Positions 1 to 5,903 of a stretch of 8,394 nucleotides of DNA are shown one piece after another. The stretch comes from Lentisphaeraceae bacterium. Lineage in GTDB: Bacteria; Verrucomicrobiota; Kiritimatiellia; RFP12; UBA1067. Below the pieces are notes generated by a model. That model was not told the DNA's origin. It made no database searches and worked only from the letters and a program-made list of their open reading frames with translations. The position numbers and the translations under genes were made by a program. Position 1 is the stretch's first letter, and the number at the start of each line of letters is the position of its first letter. Location of the stretch: assembly GCA_004551905.1 (NCBI GenBank), contig SFPL01000036.1:1-8394 (forward strand), written 5' to 3'.

Positions 1-796
1 ATGGGATGTCTGCTGTTTTATCCACATTGATAGCATTATAATTGTCGTATCTTGGGAACTCCTCTGGCGTATACTTCTTGTAGAGTGGAAGTTTCTCGTG
101 TCTTTTCTGGATGTCCAAATTGGTATACCAGCAAACATTTCCCATACTTCTCCATTTCTGTCCGCTTTCATCCTGCCAATATCTTGTTGCTCTAGGCTCA
201 GAGTCTGCCGGCACCTTGAACGCCATATCCCCAAACTTGTAACCAATCCACACTTCATTGTTTTTCAACAGCGGAAATATTTCTTTGTATGTAATTGCAT
301 TTTGATTGCCAATGATAACAAACTTCTTCCTATACTTGATGAGTTGTTCAACATACTCGCGGAAGAGGGAGAACGGCGGATTGGTGACGACGATGTCCGC
401 CTCCTTCAGGATTTCGATGCATTCCTCCGAGCGGAAGTCGCCGTCGCCCTTCAGCACGCGGACGCCCACCTCGTCGTCGTCGAGGACCATGTTGCCGTTC
501 TTGTCGCCTTCGTAGACCTGGCAGATTGCCCGCTCGCAGTCGCCCTGCGAGAAGAGGTCGACGTCCTGGCTCTTGTAGCAGGTCGCTATCAGACGCTTCA
601 GACCCAGCTTCTCGAAATTCTCGACGAAGTACTTGAAGAACTCGCTCTGCCGCGGATCGTCGCAGTTGCAGAGGACGACCTTGCCCTTGAAATGCGCCTT
701 GTAGTGCCGCAGCTCGTTCTCGATGTCAACGCGCTGGGTGTAGAACTCGTCCTTCTTCGCCCGCTTGGCCGCCGTAAGTGCCGCGTTGTCGCCCAT
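1..796 (-). CDS. Adenine-specific DNA methyltransferase, M.EcoRI family (3' end beyond window)
   Basis: This gene is predicted to encode an N6-adenine DNA methyltransferase that uses AdoMet; 265 residues are visible and the frame is still open at the window edge. The N-terminal DEFYTQ segment (residues 16-21), the VVLCNCDDP stretch (40-48) and the catalytic motif NPPF (139-142) are typical of the family related to M.EcoRI, which is about 325 residues long, so perhaps 60 residues are missing. The ATG at 796 is chosen because AGGCAGGA lies just upstream; an in-frame ATG at 823 has no ribosome binding site. Base composition changes sharply near residue 146, from about 60% to about 40% GC by hand count, with AGA/AGG and AT-ending codons in the second part. 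No restriction endonuclease is visible; one could lie beyond the left edge, or this may be an orphan enzyme. The family call is firm; the recognition sequence cannot be told. Confidence 0.88.
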   Translation of the reverse strand, partial: MGDNAALTAAKRAKKDEFYTQRVDIENELRHYKAHFKGKVVLCNCDDPRQSEFFKYFVENFEKLGLKRLIATCYKSQDVDLFSQGDCERAICQVYEGDKNGNMVLDDDEVGVRVLKGDGDFRSEECIEILKEADIVVTNPPFSLFREYVEQLIKYRKKFVIIGNQNAITYKEIFPLLKNNEVWIGYKFGDMAFKVPADSEPRATRYWQDESGQKWRSMGNVCWYTNLDIQKRHEKLPLYKKYTPEEFPRYDNYNAINVDKTADIP

Positions 797-814
797 TTCC
801 TGCCTCAGTGTCCA

Positions 815-843
815 CCGCACCATCAAATGAGATTACGGTGCGG
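815..843. repeat. Inverted repeat just upstream of the methyltransferase start
   Basis: CCGCACC (815-821) and GGTGCGG (837-843) are perfect 7-bp arms around a 15-nt centre that itself contains ATC/GAT. The element ends about 19 bp before the ATG at 796 and covers the weaker alternative ATG at 823. It could be a protein-binding operator or an mRNA hairpin affecting translation. There is no U-tract, so it is not an intrinsic terminator. Confidence 0.45.
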
Positions 844-894
844 ATGAAATCTCAGTCCTGCGCATATCCGTCGCAAACACCCTATTTATGCATG

Positions 895-923
895 AAAAAG
901 AGCGCATTTCCACTCATGCACTC
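895..923 (-). terminator. Intrinsic terminator at the end of the candidate small RNA
   Basis: Read on the minus strand, GAGTGCAT (923-916) pairs with ATGCGCTC (907-900) over 8 bp, one pair being U:G, around an 8-nt loop, and is followed at once by TTTTT (899-895). The wobble pair forms only in minus-strand RNA, and the T-run lies on that strand's 3' side. It stands 100 bp before the methyltransferase ATG, so it either ends a separate RNA or works as an attenuator in that gene's leader. Confidence 0.7.
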
Positions 924-1036
924 CTCGGAAGCCCTGCAACGGGCCTTAGCGAATACATGAAGAGGAAATGCGCCCAGATGGGCGCATCTCCACTTACATG
1001 TCGTTCGCTAAATGAAATGTTGCAGTTTTCCGAGGA
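922..1036 (-). repeat. Long multi-part hairpin inside the candidate RNA
   Basis: Five complementary blocks occur in mirrored order. TCCTCGGAA (922-930) matches TTCCGAGGA (1028-1036), CTGCAAC (934-940) matches GTTGCAG (1019-1025), TTAGCGAA (946-953) matches TTCGCTAA (1004-1011), ACATG (955-959) matches CATGT (997-1001), and the 12-bp tip pairs 964-975 with 980-991 around a 4-nt loop. The tip is mismatched on the plus strand but becomes fully paired through one G:U in minus-strand RNA. Internal loops separate the blocks. The outermost stem touches the start of the terminator stem by one or two bases, so the two could compete. Confidence 0.75.
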
Positions 1037-1179
1037 ACGACGTGTAGCGTTGATGCTACATTGATGAACGTCTGGCGGGGTGTTCGCGGCGGCCGCGCAT
1101 GGCGCGGGGAGACCTGACTACTTGCCCGTTTTCCGGACTATCATCCCGCGTCGCGTCTTCCGCCTCGCGGGATGAGTGA

Positions 1180-1188
1180 ATTATACCA
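1180..1188 (-). promoter_or_regulatory. Extended -10 promoter of the candidate small RNA
   Basis: The minus strand reads TGGTATAAT, a perfect -10 hexamer with the TGn extension, preceded by a T-run. No TTGACA-like -35 is seen. Initiation 7 nt downstream would fall on the A at 1173, so the RNA would begin inside its 5' hairpin. The same TGGTATAAT occurs before mutS and gyrB. Confidence 0.7.
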
Positions 1189-1208
1189 AAAATCCCCACC
1201 GCGCGGGG
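1188..1208 (-). terminator. Probable intrinsic terminator abutting the small-RNA promoter
   Basis: On the minus strand CCCCGC and GTGGGG form a 6-bp stem with one G:U pair and a 3-nt GCG loop (1208-1194), followed by ATTTTT (1193-1188). It could end transcription coming from mutS. Its T-run is also the sequence just before the extended -10 of the next unit, so terminator and promoter share bases. The loop is small and the stem short, hence moderate confidence. Confidence 0.5.
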
Positions 1209-1251
1209 CGAGGATTCACATTTCCCTAATTTATATCAATATCCATCTCTA

Positions 1252-1319
1252 TTGCTCCGGCAATGAAATGTCGTGAGCGGTCAAAACCGGTAGGGCGCGG
1301 ACTCCGGCCGCGCCGCAAC
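1252..1319 (+). repeat. Dispersed 68-bp repeat, copy A
   Basis: This sequence recurs at 8171-8237 with a single difference: GGC here against GC there, near the left end. It carries a small CGGT/ACCG hairpin and the REP-like hairpin at 1289-1314. It is also the left half of a larger inverted pair. It lies 67 bp behind the small-RNA -10. Confidence 0.92.
1289..1314 (+). repeat. REP-like hairpin, left unit of copy A
   Basis: GGTAG precedes GGCGCGG, loop ACTCCGG and CCGCGCC, a 7-bp perfect stem. It is identical to the hairpin at 8207-8232. Confidence 0.8.
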
Positions 1320-1354
1320 GCCAAACCGACGAGTTTACGTTCTGAAATCGTTAC

Positions 1355-1380
1355 GGATCGCCCGGAGTGCGATCCCTACC
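1355..1380 (-). repeat. REP-like hairpin, right unit of copy A (inverted)
   Basis: On the minus strand GGTAG precedes GGATCGC, loop ACTCCGG and GCGATCC. Length (26 nt), head and loop match the left unit, but stem bases have changed on both sides so that pairing is kept. Confidence 0.75.
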
Positions 1381-1393
1381 AAACTGTGTCTTG

Positions 1394-1522
1394 TCATAAT
1401 ATTTCATCGCCGCATCTATAGAATAACGGAATAGCGGTGTTGGTGGAGGAGTTGAAGACGGCCGAGGCGAAGAGGTTGGTGTCTGGGGCGGCGTAGCGGG
1501 TCATGACAAGCACCGCCAGCAT
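1394..1522 (-). pseudogene. Short coding-like fragment downstream of mutS, unrecognised
   Basis: A 42-codon frame begins at ATG 1522 and ends at TGA 1394. Its first 30 or so codons show the strong C/G third-position preference of the flanking genes, including the segment YAAPDTNLFASAV, while the last codons lie inside the right arm of the repeat pair and lose that bias. No ribosome binding site is seen before the ATG. This looks like the remnant of a gene cut off by the repeat element, although a real small protein or a chance frame is possible. I do not recognise the sequence. Confidence 0.3.
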
Positions 1523-1541
1523 GGAGGGATTACCATGTCGT

Positions 1542-3983
1542 TCAGAAGAACGTCATCTGCCCTGGACACTCCGAGAGCCGCCGTCGGGGCTTGCGGACGG
1601 TCTTGGCGGCGTTTATGTCGATTTCGTTGGTCTCGAGGTTGCGCAGGATCTCGCCGGCGCGCGCCACCACCTCGGGCGGCAGGCCGGCCATCGCGCCGAC
1701 GTGGATGCCGAAGCTCTTCTCCGCGACGCCGGGCGCTATGCGGCGGAGGAAGACGATCCTACCGCCCTCCTCCTTTACCTTGACGGTGAAGTTCTTCACC
1801 CCCTTGAATGCGTCGGCGAGGTCGGCGAGCTCGTGGTAGTGGGTGGCGAAGAGCGTCTTCGCCTTCGCGCTCGCCTTGCCGTGCAGGTACTCGGCCACGC
1901 TCCACGCGATGGAGATGCCGTCGAAGGTGGAGGTGCCGCGGCCGATCTCGTCGAGCACGATGAGGCTCTTCGGGGTGGCGTTGTTGAGGATGTTCGCCGT
2001 CTCCTGCATCTCGACGAGGAAAGTCGAACGGCCGCGGGCGAGGTCGTCGCCGGCGCCGATGCGGGTGAAGACGCGGTCGATCACGCCCTGGCGCATCGAC
2101 GCGGCGGGCACGAACGAGCCCATCTGCGCCATGATCGCGATCGTGGCCACCTGGCGGATGTAGGTCGACTTGCCGGCCATGTTCGGCCCGGTCAAAAGGA
2201 TGATCTGGTCGGTGGTGGTGTTGAGGTGCGCCGAGTTAGGAACAAACGGCTCCGCGTCGGGCAGCTGCTCGATCACCGGGTGGCGCCCGTCGACGATGTC
2301 GAGGACGTCCGAGTCGTCCACCACCGGCCGCACGTAGCCGGCGGCGAGCGCGCGGTCGGCGAGCGCGAGCGTGGCGTCGAGCTCCCCGAGCGCGCGCGCC
2401 GTCTCCTGCACCTCCACCGTCCGCTCCGCCAGCCTCTCAATGAGCTCGCGAAAGAGCCGCTGCTCGATCGCCACCGCGCGCTCCTGGGCGCCGAGCACGC
2501 GGCGCTCGTGCTCCTTCAGCTCCGGCGTGGTGTAGCGCTCGCCGGTGGTGAGCGTCTGGCGACGGACGTAGTCCTCCGGCGCCTGGGCGACAGAGCCCTT
2601 GGGGATTTCGATCAGGAAGCCGAACGCCGGCACATGCTTCACCTTGAGCTTGGCGATGCCGGTCCTGGCCTGTTCGCGCGCCTGGAATTCGGCGAGCCAG
2701 CGGTGGCCGCTCTCGGCGTCGTCGCGCACGCCGTCGAGCTCCGCGTCGTAGCCGCGGGCGATGAAGCCGCCGTCGACGAGCATCACCGGCGGGTCCTCGG
2801 CAATCGCGCGGTCTACGAGGTCCACCATCTCCGGCTGCGGCTTCAGCGCGAAGGCGCCGGCGGCGCGGGTCTCGGCGAGCGCGGCGGCGATCTCCGGGAC
2901 CGGGCGCAGCGACGCGGCGAGTCCCTTGAGGTCGCGCGGGTTGGCGCGCGCGGCGGCGACCTTGGCGACGAGCCGTTCGAGGTCCCTGACGCCGGCGAGC
3001 GCGGCGCGGATGGACGAGAGCGCGGCGCGGTCGTCCACGAACGCCTGCACCGAGTCGAGCCGACGGTTCACGTCCGCGCTGCGCGCGAGCGGCCGCGCGA
3101 TCCAGCCGCGCATGGTGCGCGAGCCCATCGGGGTGCGGGTGACGTCCAGGACGCCGAGGAGCGTCGCCTCGCGGGCGACGTCGCCGTGCGGCAGCAGCTG
3201 CAGGTGGCGGATGGTGGCACCGTCGAGCACCATGAAGTCGTCGGCCTGGCGGATCTGCACCCGCCGGACGTGGTCGATGCGGTGGCGGAGGATCGAGCCC
3301 ACGTAGTAGAGGAGCGCGCCAGCCGCGCGTACGAGCCCCGGGCGCCCCTCGAGGCCGAAGCCGTCGAGAGCCGTCACCTTGAAGTGGCGCTTCAGGCACT
3401 CGCCAGCGGCATCGAGGCCGAAGATCCAGCCGTCGGTCGCGGAGACGCGTGCGCCCTCGGGGCAGACCTCCGCCTCTGGTGAGCAGATTATTTCCGCCGG
3501 GCGCGTCCGGTCGAGCGCCTCGTCCAGCTTGGCGCGGCTCTCGAACTCCTCGACCACGAACTCACCGGTCGGCAGGTCCAGGAGCGCAAGCGATAGCGAG
3601 TCGACCGCGGCGATGTAGTTTCCGACCGTCTCGTCGAGGATGCCGTCCTCGGTGACGGTGCCGGGGGTGACGATCCGCGTCACCTCGCGCCGCACCAGTC
3701 CTTTCGCCGTCTTCGGGTCCTCCACCTGGTCGCAGAGCGCGGCGGTCATGCCGGCGCGGATGAGCTTGGCGAGGTAGTTGTTGACGGCGTGGTACGGCAC
3801 TCCGCACATCGGCATGTCGCCGCGGTGGGTCAAGGTCGCCCCCAGCACCGGCGAGGCGACGATCGCGTCCTCGCCGAACATCTCGTAGAAGTCGCCGAGC
3901 CGGAACATCACGATGGCGCCCGGCGGCACCTCGCGCTTGATCGCGAGGTACTGCCTCATCATCGGTGTAAGTTCTGCAGCCAT
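1542..3983 (-). CDS. mutS: DNA mismatch repair protein MutS
   Basis: MutS binds mismatches and small loops in newly copied DNA and, after ATP exchange, becomes a sliding clamp that recruits MutL. The 813-residue protein has the mismatch-reading GDFYEMF motif (Phe32 and Glu34), connector and lever regions through the middle, and an ABC-type ATPase with Walker A GPNMAGKST (599-607), Walker B ending in Asp678-Glu679, and the THYHEL histidine motif (His715). The last five residues, QMTFF, fit a beta-clamp binding motif. Length is close to the usual 850. The start at 3983 is chosen because MAAELTPMMRQY aligns with the family start; the frame stays open to an ATG at 4151, but those extra codons overlap queE and look non-coding. 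The promoter lies in the 31-bp gap after queE, leaving an mRNA leader of only about 5 nt and no Shine-Dalgarno sequence. Confidence 0.98.
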   Translation of the reverse strand: MAAELTPMMRQYLAIKREVPPGAIVMFRLGDFYEMFGEDAIVASPVLGATLTHRGDMPMCGVPYHAVNNYLAKLIRAGMTAALCDQVEDPKTAKGLVRREVTRIVTPGTVTEDGILDETVGNYIAAVDSLSLALLDLPTGEFVVEEFESRAKLDEALDRTRPAEIICSPEAEVCPEGARVSATDGWIFGLDAAGECLKRHFKVTALDGFGLEGRPGLVRAAGALLYYVGSILRHRIDHVRRVQIRQADDFMVLDGATIRHLQLLPHGDVAREATLLGVLDVTRTPMGSRTMRGWIARPLARSADVNRRLDSVQAFVDDRAALSSIRAALAGVRDLERLVAKVAAARANPRDLKGLAASLRPVPEIAAALAETRAAGAFALKPQPEMVDLVDRAIAEDPPVMLVDGGFIARGYDAELDGVRDDAESGHRWLAEFQAREQARTGIAKLKVKHVPAFGFLIEIPKGSVAQAPEDYVRRQTLTTGERYTTPELKEHERRVLGAQERAVAIEQRLFRELIERLAERTVEVQETARALGELDATLALADRALAAGYVRPVVDDSDVLDIVDGRHPVIEQLPDAEPFVPNSAHLNTTTDQIILLTGPNMAGKSTYIRQVATIAIMAQMGSFVPAASMRQGVIDRVFTRIGAGDDLARGRSTFLVEMQETANILNNATPKSLIVLDEIGRGTSTFDGISIAWSVAEYLHGKASAKAKTLFATHYHELADLADAFKGVKNFTVKVKEEGGRIVFLRRIAPGVAEKSFGIHVGAMAGLPPEVVARAGEILRNLETNEIDINAAKTVRKPRRRLSECPGQMTFF

Positions 3984-3995
3984 CGGTTGGCGTGT

Positions 3996-4004
3996 ATTAT
4001 ACCA
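3996..4004 (-). promoter_or_regulatory. Extended -10 promoter of mutS
   Basis: The minus strand reads TTTTGGTATAAT, giving TGGTATAAT as extended -10, inside the 31-bp gap between queE and mutS. No clear -35 is visible; that region would fall in the queE 3' end. The expected start site near 3988-3989 is 5-6 nt before the mutS ATG. Confidence 0.65.
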
Positions 4005-4014
4005 AAACTGGCCC

Positions 4015-4626
4015 TCACCTGAACCCGAGCAGCTTGTGGAGCTGCACCGAGAGCGACCAGCCGTCGAGCTCGGCGAGGGCCGCCTTCGCCGCGGCGTAGT
4101 CGATCTCGTCGCCGCGGTCGCAGGGCGAAACGTAGTAGTCGGTCGCGGCAATCCTCGCCCTGACCGCGCGGCAGAACGCCGCCACGTCGGGCGACGAGGC
4201 GACGACCCGCACCTCGTCCGCCGCGGCGAGCGCGTCCGGCGCGTCGTAGAGCGCGGCGTACTCCGCCTTCGGCGAGCAGGCTACGTAGTCGACGAATGCG
4301 AACCAGTCCGGCGACTTCGTGCCGTTCGTCTCCACCGCGATCCAGAAGCCCTCGCGCTTCAGCGCGGCGACGAGCTCCGGCATTCCATCCTGCACCGCCG
4401 GCTCGCCGCCGGTAAGCACCACCGAGCGCGCGCGGAAGGACTTCGCCTCGGCGACAAGCTCGTCGAGCGTGGCGGAGAAGCGGCGCTCCCGCGGCGTGTC
4501 GCACCACGGGCAGTCGAGGTTGCAGCCGGCGAAGCGGAGGAAGACGCAGCGGCGGCCCGAGTTGCGTCCCTCGCCCTGCAGGGACTCGAACACCTCGACG
4601 AGCGAATACTTCGGCGCGCCCTTCAT
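4015..4626 (-). CDS. queE: 7-carboxy-7-deazaguanine synthase (radical SAM)
   Basis: QueE converts 6-carboxy-5,6,7,8-tetrahydropterin to 7-carboxy-7-deazaguanine, a radical SAM step on the way to preQ0 and queuosine. The 203-residue protein shows the substrate-side motif LQGEG (16-20), the cluster motif Cys35-x3-Cys39-x2-Cys42 followed by Asp-Thr, the AdoMet-binding TGGEP motif and the late SPKAE segment, all family hallmarks; the length is normal for the short bacterial form. The ATG at 4626 overlaps the rimO stop as ATGA, implying translational coupling and a shared transcript with rimO and gyrB. The other queuosine genes (queC, queD, queF, tgt) are not in the window. A role in a 7-deazaguanine DNA modification pathway cannot be excluded, but nothing nearby supports it. 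Confidence 0.94.
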   Translation of the reverse strand: MKGAPKYSLVEVFESLQGEGRNSGRRCVFLRFAGCNLDCPWCDTPRERRFSATLDELVAEAKSFRARSVVLTGGEPAVQDGMPELVAALKREGFWIAVETNGTKSPDWFAFVDYVACSPKAEYAALYDAPDALAAADEVRVVASSPDVAAFCRAVRARIAATDYYVSPCDRGDEIDYAAAKAALAELDGWSLSVQLHKLLGFR

Positions 4627-5903
4627 TTCCGCGCCCGACCCCTTCCGCGCACGACCTTCGCGACGAAGTCGAAACCGTCGACGCCGGAAATCTCCACCTT
4701 GACGAACTCGCCGACGAGCTGCGGATCGGCGCAGTCGATGCGCGTCACCCCGTCCACGTCCGGCGCCTGCGACTCCAGCCGCGCGACGCCCGGCGCGAGG
4801 ACGAGCGCCGGCAGCACCTTCCCCACCTGCCGCCTCGCGCGGCTGTCCCAGATCCTCCGCTGCAGCTCCATCACCTGCCGCTCGCGACTGCGCGCGGCAG
4901 CCTGCGACGGACGGCCGCCCAGCTTCGCGCCCTTCGTGCCGCGCTCCGGCGAATATGCGAAGGCGCCGAGGTGGTCGAACTGCATCCGCGCGACGTCTGA
5001 GAGGAGCCGTCGGAAGCGCGCCTCGGTCTCGCCCGGGAAGCCGACGAGCACCGTGGTGCGCAGGGTGACGTCCGGCACCAGGAGCCGCAGGTCGTCGGCG
5101 AGGCATTCGACGGCCTCCGCTGTGCGCCGGCGGTTCATCTTCGCGAGCACCTCGGGCACGGTGTGCTGGATCGGCATGTCGACGTACTTCGCCGCGTGCT
5201 TCGCGGTCATCAGCCAGGAGGCGAAGTCGCCGTCGATCTCGCTCGGGTAGCTGTAGAGGACGCGTACCCAGAAGCGGCCGGGGATGCGGTCGAGCGCCCA
5301 GAGGAGGTCGGCGAGGCGGCGCTTTCCGTCTCGCCACAGCATCGGGTCCTGGGCGATCACGTTGAGCTCGCGGCAGCCGGTGGCGACGAGCGCGCGCGCC
5401 TCGCGCAGGATCGAGCGCATCGGACGCGAGCGGTAGGCGCCGCGGATGGAGGGGATGGCGCAGTAGGAGCAGCGATGGACGCATCCCTCGGCGATCTTGA
5501 GGTAGGCGAAGGCCCTGCCGGTGAGCCTCAGCCCCGGCACCTTCTGCTCCTCCCATTTCCCCGGCACGCCGATCCACTCGTCCACGCCCGGGAACGCCGC
5601 GGCGGCGCCGGGGTAGCGCTGGGGATAGCAGCCTGTCACAATCACTCGCGAGTAGGCGCCGCGGCGCTTGAGCTCGAGCGCACGGCGGATCTCCCGCTCC
5701 GACTCCTTGCGCGCCGAGGCGATGAACGAGCAGGTGTTGACGACCACCGCGTCCGCGCGGTCCGGGTCGGCGGAAAGCCGCCACCCCGCCTTCAGCATCC
5801 GTCCCGCCGTGAGCTGCAGGTCGACTGCGTTCTTCGCGCAGCCGAGCGACACCAGGGCGAGCGTCGGCGCGTCAGAAGTCGAGGTTTCGCACGTTGAGGG
5901 CAT
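4623..5903 (-). CDS. rimO: Ribosomal protein S12 methylthiotransferase RimO
   Basis: RimO adds a methylthio group to the conserved aspartate of ribosomal protein S12 using two iron-sulfur clusters and AdoMet. The 426-residue protein has the N-terminal methylthiotransferase domain with cluster cysteines Cys22 (SLGCAKN), Cys58 (NTCSF) and Cys92 (TGCYPQRY), a radical SAM domain with Cys141-x3-Cys145-x2-Cys148 followed by AIPSIRGAYRSRP, and a C-terminal TRAM domain (about 357-420). SLGCAKN and IRGAYRSRP favour RimO over the related tRNA enzymes MiaB and MtaB. The ATG at 5903 lies inside gyrB, a 32-bp overlap; no later start is plausible, since the next candidate codon falls within the first cysteine motif. 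The usual VDSE after GCxKN reads VDLQ here. Confidence 0.95.
   Translation of the reverse strand: MPSTCETSTSDAPTLALVSLGCAKNAVDLQLTAGRMLKAGWRLSADPDRADAVVVNTCSFIASARKESEREIRRALELKRRGAYSRVIVTGCYPQRYPGAAAAFPGVDEWIGVPGKWEEQKVPGLRLTGRAFAYLKIAEGCVHRCSYCAIPSIRGAYRSRPMRSILREARALVATGCRELNVIAQDPMLWRDGKRRLADLLWALDRIPGRFWVRVLYSYPSEIDGDFASWLMTAKHAAKYVDMPIQHTVPEVLAKMNRRRTAEAVECLADDLRLLVPDVTLRTTVLVGFPGETEARFRRLLSDVARMQFDHLGAFAYSPERGTKGAKLGGRPSQAAARSRERQVMELQRRIWDSRARRQVGKVLPALVLAPGVARLESQAPDVDGVTRIDCADPQLVGEFVKVEISGVDGFDFVAKVVRGRGRARK

Larger units (their letters stand above)
895..1173 (-). ncRNA. Candidate structured small RNA of about 280 nt, or methyltransferase leader
   Basis: The stretch is bounded by an extended -10 promoter (1180-1188) and an intrinsic terminator (895-923) on the same strand. 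From 5' to 3' the transcript would form a 5' hairpin with 10-bp arms (1175-1166 with 1150-1141), a 6-bp GC hairpin (1107-1102 with 1098-1093, loop CAT), a hairpin with TGTAGC/GCTACA arms (1060-1055 with 1048-1043) extended by GACG/CGTC outside, a long multi-part stem (1036-922), then the terminator. I see no long reading frame; a nine-codon frame (1144-1118) exists but has no convincing ribosome binding site. I looked for the conserved motifs of RNase P RNA, tmRNA, SRP RNA and 6S RNA and found none that fit. It may be free-standing or a regulatory leader of the downstream methyltransferase gene. Function unknown. Confidence 0.55.
1252..1414. repeat. REPIN-like inverted pair of REP units
   Basis: Two related units of roughly 65 bp face each other. 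Each reads inward as GCRATGAAAT, a diverged spacer, GGTAGGG, a 7-bp stem with fixed loop ACTCCGG, then GYAACG. The left unit begins about 1252, the right unit about 1414 on the minus strand. Left and right stems differ in sequence yet both pair perfectly. This is the architecture of REPINs, non-autonomous elements moved by RAYT transposases in other bacteria; no RAYT gene is in this window. I see no clear target-site duplication. Confidence 0.7.

Noticed and set aside
98..847. Plus-strand reading frame of 249 codons at the left end
   Set aside because: It is the complement of the M.EcoRI-family methyltransferase, which has NPPF and an unbroken frame from 796 to the window edge.
1118..1144. 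Nine-codon leader peptide frame in the candidate RNA (minus strand)
   Set aside because: It is too short to judge, has no clear ribosome binding site, and shows no run of one amino acid typical of attenuation peptides.
895..1173. tmRNA or RNase P RNA between mutS and the methyltransferase
   Set aside because: There is no tRNA-like end or tag frame for tmRNA and no conserved core such as GAGGAAAGTCCGG for RNase P; only a short AGTCCGG is present.
1503..3482. Long plus-strand reading frame (659 codons) opposite mutS
   Set aside because: Same antisense artefact of high GC third positions; mutS on the other strand has all catalytic motifs.
3984..4151. 56-codon upstream extension of the mutS frame
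   Set aside because: It overlaps the queE 3' end, contains the mutS promoter, has low-complexity Arg/Pro/Ser/Thr composition, and the family start fits the ATG at 3983.
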